Origin: Hamadaea tsunoensis DSM 44101
GTDB lineage: Bacteria > Actinomycetota > Actinomycetes > Mycobacteriales > Micromonosporaceae
Length of the DNA stretch: 64,000 nucleotides
Reading direction: 5' to 3'
NCBI RefSeq assembly: GCF_000428945.1
Contig: NZ_AUAX01000005.1
Coordinates: 248,001-312,000 of the forward strand
In this document: in pieces, positions 1-9,184 of the stretch
Position numbering within the stretch: the stretch's first letter is position 1
Layout of the letters: each line of letters opens with the position of its first letter
Made by a program: the position numbers and the translations under genes
The notes under the pieces: model-generated
The model's input: the letters and a program-made list of their open reading frames with translations, nothing else
Databases searched by the model: none
What the model was told of the DNA's origin: nothing

Positions 1-579
1 GTGTGGGAACCCGGCGACACGGTCGCGCTGCGCCCCACGGTCCAGATCGAGGCGCGCGCGGCGGTCCTCTACGTCATCCTCGAACGCTGCTTCGGCATGC
101 CGGTCGACCATGCGCTCGCCTGGCTCGACGCCAACCGGCTCAACGACGAGGTCACCGACTTCGAGTTCGACTTCATCAAGGGCGGGGTGGGGGACCAGCA
201 CGCCTTCGCGCTGCACCTGGACGCCCTCGCCGCGCTGACCTGGATGCTCGGCCTGTCCCGGCGCCTGGATCCCACCGCCCCACCGGACGATCACATGGCG
301 CTCATGCCCGATCTGACCCGCTCGGAGACGTTCGAGGAATGGCGGTCGCGCATCCTGCCCGCGCCGCGCGAACCCGAGCTCATCGCCGCGGTGCTGGACC
401 TCTACTACTGCCTCGACTGGTCGTTCCAGGCCGCGGAAGCGCAGGGCCTCTCCCTCCCGGGCGTGTTGGACTCAGCCGCGATCGGGCAGCGCCGGTGGGG
501 GCTGGAGTGGGCGGTGGTTCTCGCCGGCCCGTACCAGGAAGCGCCCGTCGGCTGGGAAGAGATAGATCTTTCTACGTAG
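1..579 (+). CDS. DUF4272-like protein, possibly cut by the window edge
   Basis: The reading frame opens with GTG at the first base, so the true start may lie outside the window; 192 residues are visible. The C-terminal part (about residues 120-180) has a Leu/Tyr-rich helix around VLDLYYCLDWSF and then a GQRRWGLEWAV segment. This resembles what I know of DUF4272 proteins, which end in a helix pair with an RRxALxW motif. No signal peptide or membrane segment is seen. The function is unknown; such families often lie near secreted-toxin loci, but nothing here proves an immunity role. It converges on the rlmA-like gene across a structured dispersed repeat. Confidence 0.5.
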   Translation: MWEPGDTVALRPTVQIEARAAVLYVILERCFGMPVDHALAWLDANRLNDEVTDFEFDFIKGGVGDQHAFALHLDALAALTWMLGLSRRLDPTAPPDDHMALMPDLTRSETFEEWRSRILPAPREPELIAAVLDLYYCLDWSFQAAEAQGLSLPGVLDSAAIGQRRWGLEWAVVLAGPYQEAPVGWEEIDLST

Positions 580-586
580 TGGCTTA

Positions 587-733
587 AGATCGAATTCAAG
601 TGCCTGAAGAGCATCTTGTCCCGGGTTCGTCGATCTCACCTCCGCTCCTCGCGCGGGAGACCGTTCCGGCGCGGGGCGCCTCCACTGCCAGGTGAGTGGG
701 GCGACGCATCGTTCGCCGTCGTTCCCTCGCGCT
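587..733. repeat. Structured dispersed element, copy 1
   Basis: This 147-bp stretch is repeated in the same orientation at 62565-62712. From 618 to 721 the copies are nearly identical; the AT-rich left part (587-617) has about 9 substitutions in 39 bases and no gaps. Complementary segments pair as nested stems: 628-632 with 702-706, 635-641 with 690-696, 645-648 with 656-659, and 668-672 with 676-680. The last stem differs between copies by one compensated base pair. The right end reaches to within 2 bases of the rlmA-like stop codon. No transposase, target duplication or flanking operon is shared, so it may be a small RNA, a 3'-end element or a MITE-like repeat. Confidence 0.7.
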
Positions 734-734
734 C

Positions 735-1526
735 TCAACCCTTCATGTATGTCGTCACCCGGATCGCCGCGGTCACCGTCGTCGGTTCGTAGGCGCGGGT
801 CTGGGTGTGGAAGGCGTTGGGGCCCATACCGACCACTGCCGTGACATCTTCGGCGGTGAGACTCATCGGCCACGTGAGGTCTTCGGAAGCAGTCGCTTGG
901 AAGGCCGACAGCGAGGTCGCGAGCCGTTCCTCCTTGGCGGGATCCACGTCCAGAAGCCCGTGCGCCGCTCGTAGCTCGCTGAGGTGGTCCGCCAGCGGGG
1001 TGACGACTACGAGGCGGCCTCGTGGGGTGAGGATGCGGGCGTACTCGGGGCCGTTGCGGGGGGCGAAGACGTTGAGGAGGACGTCGACGGCGGAGTCCCG
1101 GAGGGGTAGCGGGCCCCACAGGTCGGTGAGCACCGCGGCGGCGCGGGGATGGCAGCGGGCGGCGCGGCGCAGGGCGGCCTTCGACACGTCCATGGCGAGC
1201 CCGGCCGCGTCGGGGGCGGCGTCCAGCGCGCCGGACAGGTAGAAACCGGTTCCGGCGCCGGCGTCGGCGACGAGGGCGGCCCCGCCGGGTACCGCGTCGG
1301 CGACGGCTGCGCGTACAGGCAGGTAGTGATGGAGGAACCCGGCGCGGGCCGCGACCATCTCGGGGGTGTCGCCGGCCGGGAGCCGCCGGCCGACGCCGAG
1401 GTGCGCGTAGCCGGCGCGGGCGACGTCGAAGCTGTGCCCGTGCGGGCAGCGCAGAGACCCGGGCGTCGCGGCCAGGCCGTCAGCGCAGAGCGGGCAGCGC
1501 AACGCGGCCACCACGGCGTCGTTCAT
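735..1526 (-). CDS. 23S rRNA (guanine-N1)-methyltransferase, RlmA/TlrB type
   Basis: 263 residues. The N-terminus has the zinc-finger pattern of RlmA-type enzymes (CPLC near residue 11, then [14 protein letters not shown]). It is followed by the [10 protein letters not shown] segment and a class I SAM-binding loop ([14 protein letters not shown]). This order of Zn-ribbon then Rossmann methyltransferase is typical of enzymes that methylate G745/G748 of 23S rRNA, some of which give macrolide resistance. The ATG start is preceded by GGAGA at 6 bases on the minus strand. It diverges from add with only 24 bases between the start codons. The exact target base cannot be read from sequence. Confidence 0.8.
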   Translation of the reverse strand: MNDAVVAALRCPLCADGLAATPGSLRCPHGHSFDVARAGYAHLGVGRRLPAGDTPEMVAARAGFLHHYLPVRAAVADAVPGGAALVADAGAGTGFYLSGALDAAPDAAGLAMDVSKAALRRAARCHPRAAAVLTDLWGPLPLRDSAVDVLLNVFAPRNGPEYARILTPRGRLVVVTPLADHLSELRAAHGLLDVDPAKEERLATSLSAFQATASEDLTWPMSLTAEDVTAVVGMGPNAFHTQTRAYEPTTVTAAIRVTTYMKG

Positions 1527-1538
1527 CGTGTTCTCCGA

Positions 1539-1544
1539 TATGTT
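1539..1544 (+). promoter_or_regulatory. -10 box of adenosine deaminase (leaderless pattern)
   Basis: TATGTT lies 6 bases before the ATG at 1551 and no Shine-Dalgarno is present, so transcription probably begins at or next to the start codon. It sits in the 24-base gap between two divergent genes. Confidence 0.5.
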
Positions 1545-1550
1545 GGGTAC

Positions 1551-2624
1551 ATGGTCGCACCCAGCCACGACGAGATCGTCAACGCCCCGAAGGCCCTGCT
1601 GCACGATCACCTGGACGGCGGCCTGCGGCCGGCGACCATCGTCGAGCTGGCGGCGGAGATCGGCCACCGGCTGCCCACGACCGACCCCGCCGAACTGGGG
1701 CAATGGTTCGCCGACGCGGCCGACTCCGGCTCGCTGGAGCGCTACCTGCAGACCTTCGGGCACACGGTGGCCGTCATGCAGACCGCCGAGGCGCTGCGCC
1801 GGGTGGCCGCCGAGTGCGCCCTCGACCTGGCCGCCGACGGCGTCGTGTACGCCGAGGTCCGCTACGCGCCCGAGCAGCACCTCGACCGGGGCCTGACGCT
1901 GCCGCAGGTGGTGGAGGCGGTGCTGGAGGGGTTCGCCGAGGGCACCGCGCGGGCCGCCGAGGCCGGCCGGACGATCCGGATCGGCTGCCTGCTCACCGCG
2001 ATGCGGCACGCCGCCCGCTCGATGGAGATCGCCGAGCTGGCCGTCGCGTACCGGGACGCGGGGGTGGTCGGGTTCGACATCGCGGGCGCCGAGGCGGGCT
2101 ACCCGCCCACCCGGCACCTGGACGCGTTCGAGTTCCTCCAGCGGGAGAACTTCCACTTCACGATCCACGCCGGCGAGGCGTTCGGGCTGCCGTCCATCTG
2201 GCAGGCCATCCAGTGGTGCGGCGCCGACCGGCTCGGCCACGGCGTACGCATCGTCGACGACATCGCCGACGGCCGGCTGGGCCGGCTCGCGTCCTACGTG
2301 CGCGACAAGCGCATCCCGCTGGAGCTGTGCCCGTCGTCGAACGTCCAGACCGGCGCGGCCGCCTCGATCGCCGAGCACCCGATCGGACTGCTGCGTGACC
2401 TGCGGTTCCGCGTCACGGTCAACACCGACAACCGGCTGATGTCGGGCACCTCGATGTCACGGGAGATGGCCCTGCTCGTGGCGGCCTTCGGCTACGGCTG
2501 GGCGGAGCTCCAGTGGTTCACCATCAACGCCATGAAGAGCGCATTCATACCATTCGATGAGCGTCTGGCCATCATCAACGAGACGATCAAGCCGGCGTAC
2601 GCGAAGCTGATCGCATCGGCATAG
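1551..2624 (+). CDS. add: Adenosine deaminase
   Basis: 357 residues; hydrolyses (deoxy)adenosine to (deoxy)inosine in purine salvage in the cytoplasm. Zinc ligands are visible in HDHLDGG (His18 and His20). Later motifs follow in family order: HAGEA near residue 204, [21 protein letters not shown], and [13 protein letters not shown] with the metal-ligand Asp. Length matches bacterial Add. The ATG at 1551 was chosen because the conserved region begins 15 residues later and a -10 box lies 6 bases upstream. A longer frame from 1149 runs antisense through the methyltransferase and is a shadow. It fits with deoC, upp, the phosphosugar mutase and guaB1 further along. Confidence 0.95.
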   Translation: MVAPSHDEIVNAPKALLHDHLDGGLRPATIVELAAEIGHRLPTTDPAELGQWFADAADSGSLERYLQTFGHTVAVMQTAEALRRVAAECALDLAADGVVYAEVRYAPEQHLDRGLTLPQVVEAVLEGFAEGTARAAEAGRTIRIGCLLTAMRHAARSMEIAELAVAYRDAGVVGFDIAGAEAGYPPTRHLDAFEFLQRENFHFTIHAGEAFGLPSIWQAIQWCGADRLGHGVRIVDDIADGRLGRLASYVRDKRIPLELCPSSNVQTGAAASIAEHPIGLLRDLRFRVTVNTDNRLMSGTSMSREMALLVAAFGYGWAELQWFTINAMKSAFIPFDERLAIINETIKPAYAKLIASA

Positions 2625-2870
2625 TTACGGACGGTGATATTCGGCGGCTTCTGGCGGACCGGTATTAACTAACTGTCCAATTGTTCCGCCCCAACTGTGC
2701 GAAGCGAGGCGGGCTGGCCTTTTGCTTTGTCGCTCGGCGTGATGGAATCTCGGGGGTCCGGCCCTTGCGGCCGGTCCGGTGATTGCTGAGCAAGCGCGTG
2801 GCGGATTTCTGGAACCCTGGGTACCGTGTGGCGAGCCAGGGCCAGGGCGGTCCGCATGAAGGGCGGTGAC
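2625..2870. other. Intergenic region upstream of the conservon
   Basis: About 246 bases between add and the sensor kinase. It contains a comparatively AT-rich stretch at 2660-2690 and a short GC hairpin around 2758-2785, which could end add transcription. A promoter for the conservon must lie here, but no convincing -35/-10 pair was identified. Confidence 0.4.
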
Positions 2871-5800
2871 GTGAGCAAGCGGCCAGGATCGGGTGACACG
2901 GTCCTTTCGCGTCTCCGTCGACCGGCGGGTCGACTCCGGGACATGCCCATCTGGGCCAAACTCGGCCTGATCATGGTCGTGCCGACCTTGGCGACGATCG
3001 TCGTCGGTGTCAACGGCCTCGTCGGTCAGATGGATACGGTCCAGCAGGCGGACAGGGCGCGAACTTTCGCGAACCTCGACGCCGAGGCTGGTGCGCTGAC
3101 GCATTCCCTGCAGGAAGAACGAGCCAAGGCCGTCTACCTGCTCGGCGCGGGCAGCGACAAGAACAACGTGCAGACCGCGAAGAGTGCGCTGGACCAGGCC
3201 GTCGGCGAGACCGACAAGGCGGTCGGCGACTATCTGCAGCAGATGCAGTCGTTGTCCACCGGGGACCTGCCGGCCAACTTCGTCAGCGCGATCGAGCACA
3301 TCCAGCAGGGTCTGCAGGACCTCGGCCCGCTCCGGGACGGCACGAAGAACGCCAAGTCCCAGTCCAGCGAGGTCGCCAACTCGTACGGCGTCATCATCGA
3401 CGACCTGCTGAACGTGCGGAACTTCACCGCCCAGCTGGCCGGCGACACCACGCTGTCCGAGCGGATGCAGGCCGGCGCGCAGCTGGCGAAGTACAAGGAA
3501 TACATGGCGCAGGAACGCGTCATCATCCTCAACGCCTTCGCGAGCGGCAGCCTCAGCGACCAGATGCGCCAGTCCTACATCGGCGCCCGCATCGGTGCCG
3601 AGCAGGCGTACGCGTCGTTCAAGCTCGTGGCGACGCCCGAGCAGAACGAGCTGTGGACCAGCCGCACCAGCGGCCGGGCGATGCGCGAGGTCGGCATCGA
3701 CGAGAGCGCGATCGACTCGATGCAGTCGCCGACGATGTCCACCCTGAACTTCAACGCGCAGAACTGGGACCAGGCCCACTCGGAGGCGTCCGACCTCGTC
3801 CGCAAGGTCGAGGAGAAGGTCGACGCCGACGCGGCGGCCGAGGCGACCGCGGTCCGCGACCAGGTCACCCAGCGGATCCTGGTCGAGACCGGCCTGCTGC
3901 TCGGCGCGCTGCTGCTCGCCATCCTGTTCGCCTGGTTGATCGCCCGGTCGATGGCCCGGTCGCTGCGGGAGCTGCGCCACGGCGCGCTCGCGGTCGCCCA
4001 GTACGGCCTGCCCCAGGCGGTCGCCCGGCTGCGCGACCCCTCCATCTCCAGCGCCCTGTCGCCGGCCCAGGTGGCCAGCCAGATCGCCGACCCCCTGCCG
4101 GTCCGCAGCAAGGACGAGTTCGGGCAGGTGACCGAGGCGTTCAACGCGGTCCACCTCGAGGCCGTGCGTACCGCGGCGGAACAGGCCGCCCTGCGGGCCT
4201 CCGTCGCGACGATGTTCGTCAACCTCGCCCGCCGTTCCCAGATCCTGGTCGACCGGCTCATCGGCCACCTCGACCGGCTGGAGCGCGGCGAGGAGGACCC
4301 CGACCGTCTCGGCGAGCTGTTCCAGCTCGACCACCTGGCCACCCGGATGCGGCGCAACGACGAGAACCTCCTGGTCCTCGCCGGCGCCGACTCGACTCGC
4401 GTACAGCGGGACCCGGCGTCCCTCGGCGACGTGCTGCGGGCCGCCCAGTCCGAGGTCGAGCACTACACCCGCATCGAGTTCGGCACCGTCGACCGGGACA
4501 TCGAGGTGGCCTCGCACGCGGTCAACGACCTCGTGCACCTGGTCGCCGAGCTGTTCGACAACGCGACCGCCTTCTCCCCGCCGGACTCGATCGTCATGGT
4601 CGAGGCCCGCCGGGTCGGCGACCGCGCCGTGCTCTACGTCGAGGACCAGGGCATCGGCATCTCCAACGAGATGCTGGCCGACATCAACGAGCGCCTCGCG
4701 ACGCCGCCCATGGTGGACGTCGCGGTCTCCCGGATGATGGGCCTCGTCGTGGTCGCCCGGCTGGCTGCCCGGCACAGCGTCAAGGTCGAGCTGCGGCCCG
4801 CCGCGGACCGGGGCACGATCGCCGACGTCACCCTGCCGCAGTCGGTGCTGGTACCGCGGGCCCTGTCGGGCCGCGGCCAGGCGCCGAGCCGTGCGGTGAC
4901 GCCGCAGGCCCAGCCCTCGCAGGTGCCGCCGCGCTCGCCGTTCGCCCAGCCGCTCGCGCTGGAGAGCGGGCCCGTGCCCGCGCCGCACTCCAACGGCCAC
5001 GTCCCGCAGCGCCCGCTCTACGAGGTCCCGCCGTCGCCGAGCCGCCTCTTCGAGGCGCCGCCCGCACCGCCGGCGAGCACCCCGGCCGGGGACTTCGGCA
5101 CCAACGGCCGCTCGATGCCGGCCTGGTCGGATCTGACCGGCGCCAACGGCCGCCCGGCAAGCCCGGCGAACGGCAGCAACGGCTCGCCGATCGACCCGCT
5201 GCCGCAGCGCCGCGCGACCGAGCAGAACACCGTCGAGGGCGAGCTGATGTCGGACGGCCGGGGCATCCCGCGCCAGATGCCGACGTCGCCCGAGGTGAAC
5301 TCGCGCGCCGACACCACCTGGCCGCCGTCCGCCGCGCCCGAGACCACGCGGTCCGAGCCGAACTGGACGTCCGGCGACACGTTCGCGGGGCAGCCGATGT
5401 CCGCGCCGCCGTTCGGGTCGAGCCCGGTCAGCAGCGTCCCGGTGAGCAGCATGCCGGTCAGTGGCGTACCGGTGAGCAGCATGCCGGTGAGCAGCACCCC
5501 GGTCAGCGCGCCGTCGGTGCCGAGCGGCGCCGCGTTGCCGGTCTGGCCGCCGGTCACGCCCGGTGACACGCCGACGCCCGATCGGACGAGCGAATTCCCG
5601 ATGGTCGACGAGCAGGCGACCGCTCAGCCGACGATCTCCTACGTTCCACCGGCTCCCGCGAACGCCGACAGCGCGGTAGCCTACGCGGACGAGACGATGG
5701 AGTTGCCGATCTTCCGGGAACTCGAATCGGCTTGGTTCCGCACCCGCAAACCGGCTGCCGGCGAGCCCGCGGAACCGGTCGACATCTCGGAGACGGCACA

Positions 5801-6341
5801 GTTCCCGAGCGTCGCGTCGGGCGATGCCTCGGCCACCGGCCAGTACCGGACCGTGTCGGCGCAGAGCGCGCCCACCAGCCAGTACCCGGTCGCCGGCGGG
5901 GCATGGGACGACGCCGACGAGCGGCGTTCGACCACGACGGCAAGCAGCACGAAGCCCTACTCCGACGACCGGGCCGCGAGCAACCCGACGATCCCGGCCC
6001 CCTACTCCGTCCCGGCCGCGTACGCGCCGAGCTGGCAGACGTCCGCCGACGACGGTTGGGCGGCCGCGTCCGCGGCCAGTTCAGCCGCTCACGACGGCGG
6101 CATGGACGAGACGACCGGCGCCGGGCTGCCCAAGCGCGTTCCGATGGCACAGCTGGTTCCCGGTGGAATCGAGCGCCCTGGCGGAGCCGCGACCGTCCAG
6201 CGGCGTACGCCTGAGGGGGTGCGCGGCCTGCTCTCCGCGTACCACCGAGGAGTGCAGCGAGGCCGCACACAGCAGAACGACGAAACGCCCGCCAGTTCCA
6301 CCCCGAACGGGCGGCAATCCGGCAAGGAGCATGAGGCATGA
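2871..6341 (+). CDS. cvnA: Conservon sensor histidine kinase-like protein (nitrate-sensor type)
   Basis: About 1156 residues. A first membrane helix (about 31-52) is followed by a long helical extracellular region of the nitrate/nitrite-sensing type, a second helix (about 340-360, [16 protein letters not shown]), a HAMP-like region, and an HATPase_c domain. The N-box is [12 protein letters not shown] and the G1 box VEDQGIGIS. The dimerisation segment ([13 protein letters not shown]) lacks an obvious phospho-acceptor His, as is usual in conservon kinases. A disordered 480-residue tail has repeats of PVSSMPVSG type (nt 5425-5520), a SAWF segment and an end module [17 protein letters not shown] 2871 was preferred; GTG 2826 and ATG 2856 are in frame. 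It heads cvnABCD and overlaps cvnB by ATGA. Confidence 0.88.
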   Translation: MSKRPGSGDTVLSRLRRPAGRLRDMPIWAKLGLIMVVPTLATIVVGVNGLVGQMDTVQQADRARTFANLDAEAGALTHSLQEERAKAVYLLGAGSDKNNVQTAKSALDQAVGETDKAVGDYLQQMQSLSTGDLPANFVSAIEHIQQGLQDLGPLRDGTKNAKSQSSEVANSYGVIIDDLLNVRNFTAQLAGDTTLSERMQAGAQLAKYKEYMAQERVIILNAFASGSLSDQMRQSYIGARIGAEQAYASFKLVATPEQNELWTSRTSGRAMREVGIDESAIDSMQSPTMSTLNFNAQNWDQAHSEASDLVRKVEEKVDADAAAEATAVRDQVTQRILVETGLLLGALLLAILFAWLIARSMARSLRELRHGALAVAQYGLPQAVARLRDPSISSALSPAQVASQIADPLPVRSKDEFGQVTEAFNAVHLEAVRTAAEQAALRASVATMFVNLARRSQILVDRLIGHLDRLERGEEDPDRLGELFQLDHLATRMRRNDENLLVLAGADSTRVQRDPASLGDVLRAAQSEVEHYTRIEFGTVDRDIEVASHAVNDLVHLVAELFDNATAFSPPDSIVMVEARRVGDRAVLYVEDQGIGISNEMLADINERLATPPMVDVAVSRMMGLVVVARLAARHSVKVELRPAADRGTIADVTLPQSVLVPRALSGRGQAPSRAVTPQAQPSQVPPRSPFAQPLALESGPVPAPHSNGHVPQRPLYEVPPSPSRLFEAPPAPPASTPAGDFGTNGRSMPAWSDLTGANGRPASPANGSNGSPIDPLPQRRATEQNTVEGELMSDGRGIPRQMPTSPEVNSRADTTWPPSAAPETTRSEPNWTSGDTFAGQPMSAPPFGSSPVSSVPVSSMPVSGVPVSSMPVSSTPVSAPSVPSGAALPVWPPVTPGDTPTPDRTSEFPMVDEQATAQPTISYVPPAPANADSAVAYADETMELPIFRELESAWFRTRKPAAGEPAEPVDISETAQFPSVASGDASATGQYRTVSAQSAPTSQYPVAGGAWDDADERRSTTTASSTKPYSDDRAASNPTIPAPYSVPAAYAPSWQTSADDGWAAASAASSAAHDGGMDETTGAGLPKRVPMAQLVPGGIERPGGAATVQRRTPEGVRGLLSAYHRGVQRGRTQQNDETPASSTPNGRQSGKEHEA

Positions 6342-6742
6342 CATCAACGCAGGATCTGGGTTGGCTTCTGGCCAACTTCGCGGATCGTGTACCGGGAGTC
6401 GCGCACGCCGTCGCCGTCTCCGCGGACGGTCTGCTCCTCGCGTCTTCGCGGGACCTGCCGCGGGACCGGGCCGACCAGCTGGCGGCGATCTCCTCTGGTC
6501 TGGTCAGCCTCACGCAGGGCGCGGCGCGCTGCTTCGAGGGCGGCGCCGTCCTGCAGACCGTGGTCGAGATGGACAACGGGTTCCTGTTCCTGATGTCCAT
6601 CTCGGATGGTTCATCGTTCGCCGTCCTGGCGTCGCGGAGCTGCGACGTCGGCCAGGTCGGGTACGAGATGGCGCTGCTGGTGGACCGAGTGGGCGACGCG
6701 CTCACGCCGGCGCCGCGCTCGCCCGCGGGCATGCTCAACTGA
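6338..6742 (+). CDS. cvnB: Roadblock/LC7-domain protein of the conservon
   Basis: 134 residues forming one roadblock/LC7 domain ([20 protein letters not shown], then [10 protein letters not shown]). In conservons this small protein is thought to modulate the neighbouring CvnD GTPase and connect it to CvnA. The ATG overlaps the cvnA stop as ATGA and has AAGGAG upstream, so translation is probably coupled. Function is taken from Streptomyces conservon work; nothing in the sequence shows its signal. Confidence 0.92.
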   Translation: MTSTQDLGWLLANFADRVPGVAHAVAVSADGLLLASSRDLPRDRADQLAAISSGLVSLTQGAARCFEGGAVLQTVVEMDNGFLFLMSISDGSSFAVLASRSCDVGQVGYEMALLVDRVGDALTPAPRSPAGMLN

Positions 6743-6800
6743 ACAGGATGGCAGCCCGCGCTGGACGGTCCACGCGGGTCCGAAAGGGGGTGAACGGCTG

Positions 6801-7175
6801 ATGGTTGAACGAGATGAGCCGACCGGCGCGCTGGTTCGGCCGTATGCCGTTACCCGTGGTCGCACCCGGCCCAGGCTGGACATCGCGATCGAGGCATTGG
6901 TCGAGACCACCATGCGCGGCCGGTCGTCTTCGGCGTCCAAGGGCTCGACCGGCCGCGAACACCAGCACATCGCGTCGTTGTGCGACGGTAGGTTGCAATC
7001 CCTCGCGGAGATCGCGGCGCGGATGCAGCTTCCGCTGGGTGTGGCGCGCGTGCTCATCGCGGACATGGCCGCAGACGGTCTCGTCGCGGTCTATGAGCCC
7101 ACCTCATTCGAGACCAATGACGCAGTAGGCACTGAATTGCTGGAAAGGGTGCTGAGTGGACTTCGGAGGCTCTGA
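6801..7175 (+). CDS. cvnC: DUF742 protein of the conservon
   Basis: 124 residues with the DUF742 pattern: GALVRPYAVTRGRT near the N-terminus, then a helical part HIASLCDGRLQSLAEIAARM followed by LPLGVARVLIADMAADGLV, which looks like a winged-helix fold. It follows cvnB by 58 bases and overlaps the GTG start of cvnD by 20 bases. ATG 6801 is preceded by AAAGGGGG about 10 bases upstream. Its biochemical role in conservons is not established. Confidence 0.9.
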   Translation: MVERDEPTGALVRPYAVTRGRTRPRLDIAIEALVETTMRGRSSSASKGSTGREHQHIASLCDGRLQSLAEIAARMQLPLGVARVLIADMAADGLVAVYEPTSFETNDAVGTELLERVLSGLRRL

Positions 7176-7764
7176 CATGTCGCACCGTCCCAACCCTGGA
7201 CGGGTGACCTCGGCGAAGATCGTCATCGCCGGTGGCTTCGGCGTGGGTAAGACCACGCTGGTCGGCTCGGTCTCAGAGATCACGCCGCTGACGACGGAAG
7301 CGATCATGACGTCAGCCGGCGTCGGGGTCGACGACACGCGCCAGGTGCCGGGTAAGACGACCACCACGGTCGCCATGGACTTCGGCCGCATCTCGATCGA
7401 CCGCGACCTCATCCTGTACCTCTTCGGTACGCCGGGCCAGACGCGGTTCTGGTTCATGTGGGATGAGCTGGTCCGCGGCGCGATCGGCGCGGTCGTGCTC
7501 GTCGACACCCGTCGTCTCGCCGACTGTTTCGCGGCGATCGACTTCTTCGAGCACCGCAAGCTGCCGTACCTGGTGGCGATCAACTGCTTCGACGGGACCC
7601 AGTACCACACGGCGCAGGACGTGCGCGACGCGCTCGCCATCTCGCCCGAGGTGCCGGTCGTCACGTGCGACGCCCGTGGTCGTGAGTCCACCAAGCAGGT
7701 GCTGATCTCGCTGGTCGAGTACGTACTGAGCATGCGGCGTACGCGACAGGGCATCCCCGCCTGA
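7156..7764 (+). CDS. cvnD: Conservon small GTPase
   Basis: 202 residues. The P-loop GGFGVGKTT lies at residues 26-34, a switch/G3 region reads YLFGTPGQTRFWFM, and the base-recognition part is atypical (AINCFDG in place of NKxD). This matches the CvnD / MglA-like GTPases that act with roadblock partners. GTG 7156 (AAGGG upstream) was chosen because homologues begin with MDF; ATG 7177 with GGAGG 7 bases upstream is a strong alternative. It is the last gene of cvnABCD and is followed by a strong terminator. Confidence 0.92.
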   Translation: MDFGGSDMSHRPNPGRVTSAKIVIAGGFGVGKTTLVGSVSEITPLTTEAIMTSAGVGVDDTRQVPGKTTTTVAMDFGRISIDRDLILYLFGTPGQTRFWFMWDELVRGAIGAVVLVDTRRLADCFAAIDFFEHRKLPYLVAINCFDGTQYHTAQDVRDALAISPEVPVVTCDARGRESTKQVLISLVEYVLSMRRTRQGIPA

Positions 7765-7787
7765 CGCGTCCCGGCGATACGACGACA

Positions 7788-7815
7788 GAAGCCCGGTCCT
7801 GATGGACCGGGCTTC
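7788..7815. terminator. Bidirectional terminator between cvnD and the solute-binding lipoprotein
   Basis: A perfect 12-bp inverted repeat (GAAGCCCGGTCC and its complement) with a TGAT loop lies between two convergent genes. T/A runs are minimal on both sides, but the stem is strong enough to stop transcription both ways. Confidence 0.85.
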
Positions 7816-7868
7816 TTCAGATCTTGCCGACCCGGGCGTCTTGCCGAGCCGGCGTCTCGCCGAGCGGG

Positions 7869-9071
7869 CTACAGGCGGATCCAGGTGTGGCGCTGGGCGA
7901 CGAACATCGCCAGCACGTCGGGTGACATGCCGCCGTGGTCGATCGGGCTGAACCCGTACGCGCCCGCGACTCCTTCGTATGGCGTGGATTCCAGAGCACC
8001 CCGGAGCCGCCGTGGTTCGACGCTGGACGCCCGGCGTACCGCCGCCGCGACGAGGGACAGGGCGTCGGCCGCGTACGGCGCGCAGCCGCTGAACGAGCCG
8101 AACTGCTGCGTGTACCGGTTGATGAAGCTGCGGGTCGCCCGGGCACTGGCTCCGTTGGCCAGGAACGGGGCACCACCGAGCACCGCCGGGTACGCGACGC
8201 GTACGCCCTGCATGATGGGCTGGTTGTCGGTGGACAGGGTGTCGTCGTCCACCCCGCCCGTCGGCAGGTAGATCTTGGCGGTGGTGTTCACGCCGCGCAG
8301 CTCCTTGACGGCCCGCGCCGTGTTCGACGGGCCGGCCCACACCACGATCGCGTGCGGATGGGTGTCCACGGCCCGGGCGGCGGCACCGGAGTAGTCCTTG
8401 CCCGACGACGGCAGCGTCACCTTGTCGCTGAGCGTACGCCCGGCGGCGTCGAGAGCGGCCGTCATCGCGCGCAGGCCGTCCGAACCCAGCGTGTCGGTAC
8501 CCGACATCACCACGACGCGCTTGAGGCCGCTGGAGCGGATGTCGCGGGCCAGCGTCGTCGCGATGTCGGACGCGTTCGGGGCCAGCTTGTAGGTGAACTT
8601 CCGCGTCGTCAGCGGAATGGAGATCGCATCGGCCCCGCACAGCGACAGGTACGGCACGCGGCGGTCCTCCGCGACGGCCAGCGTCGCGAACGCGGTCTCG
8701 GCCGTGATGCCGCCGATGATCGCGGACACGCCCTGCTCGGCGAACTGCCGGGCGACCAACGTCGCCTGGCCGGCGTCGCCGTGGTTGTCCAGCACGATCG
8801 CGTCGAGGCGACGGTAGACGTCGCCGACGCGTACGCCGTCGACGTTGAGGTCGGCCAGCGCGATGCCGACCGCCCGCTCCTGCAGGCGGCCGAAGACGGC
8901 GTTGCTCCCGGACAACTCCAGGCTGACGCCGATACGGATCGGGTCGGTACTCAGCACCTTGTGGGTGGTTGTCGCGGCACTGGAGTCGGTCATGACATCA
9001 CAGGCCGTGAGCGCCGAGCCCGCCGCGACCGCGGCTCCCATGGTGAGGAATCCGCGTCGGGTGACTCTCAT
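7869..9071 (-). CDS. Tat-exported solute-binding lipoprotein, branched-chain amino-acid type
   Basis: 400 residues. The N-terminus MRVTRRGFLTMGAAV is a twin-arginine signal, and LTAC around residue 24 is a lipobox, so the protein should be folded before export and anchored by lipid. The body is a periplasmic-binding fold of the LivJ/Leu-Ile-Val class (IRIGVSLELSGSNAVFGR, then VSAIIGGITAETAFA and IYLPTGGVDDDTL). No ABC permease or ATPase lies nearby, so it could serve a transporter encoded elsewhere or act as a sensor for the neighbouring conservon. GGAGG lies 5 bases before the ATG. Confidence 0.85.
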   Translation of the reverse strand: MRVTRRGFLTMGAAVAAGSALTACDVMTDSSAATTTHKVLSTDPIRIGVSLELSGSNAVFGRLQERAVGIALADLNVDGVRVGDVYRRLDAIVLDNHGDAGQATLVARQFAEQGVSAIIGGITAETAFATLAVAEDRRVPYLSLCGADAISIPLTTRKFTYKLAPNASDIATTLARDIRSSGLKRVVVMSGTDTLGSDGLRAMTAALDAAGRTLSDKVTLPSSGKDYSGAAARAVDTHPHAIVVWAGPSNTARAVKELRGVNTTAKIYLPTGGVDDDTLSTDNQPIMQGVRVAYPAVLGGAPFLANGASARATRSFINRYTQQFGSFSGCAPYAADALSLVAAAVRRASSVEPRRLRGALESTPYEGVAGAYGFSPIDHGGMSPDVLAMFVAQRHTWIRL

Positions 9072-9184
9072 GTACGCCTCCGAACTGCTACTACTGCCCG
9101 CGTATGCTCTCTGGCCAGGCAGTACAAGGTCAAGCCCTTGCCGTGTGGAGAACCTCACGACAAGGGCTGAACAAGGGGGAGCAG

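Noticed and set aside
587-733. A tRNA-like GGGTTCG in the dispersed element
   Set aside because: The T-loop lacks the AAT/AAA part, and no acceptor or anticodon stem of proper length can be drawn.
696-974. Two short frames (696 and 62675, plus strand) that both begin MGRRIVRRR
   Set aside because: The shared start comes only from the dispersed element; the remainder differs and lies antisense to real genes.
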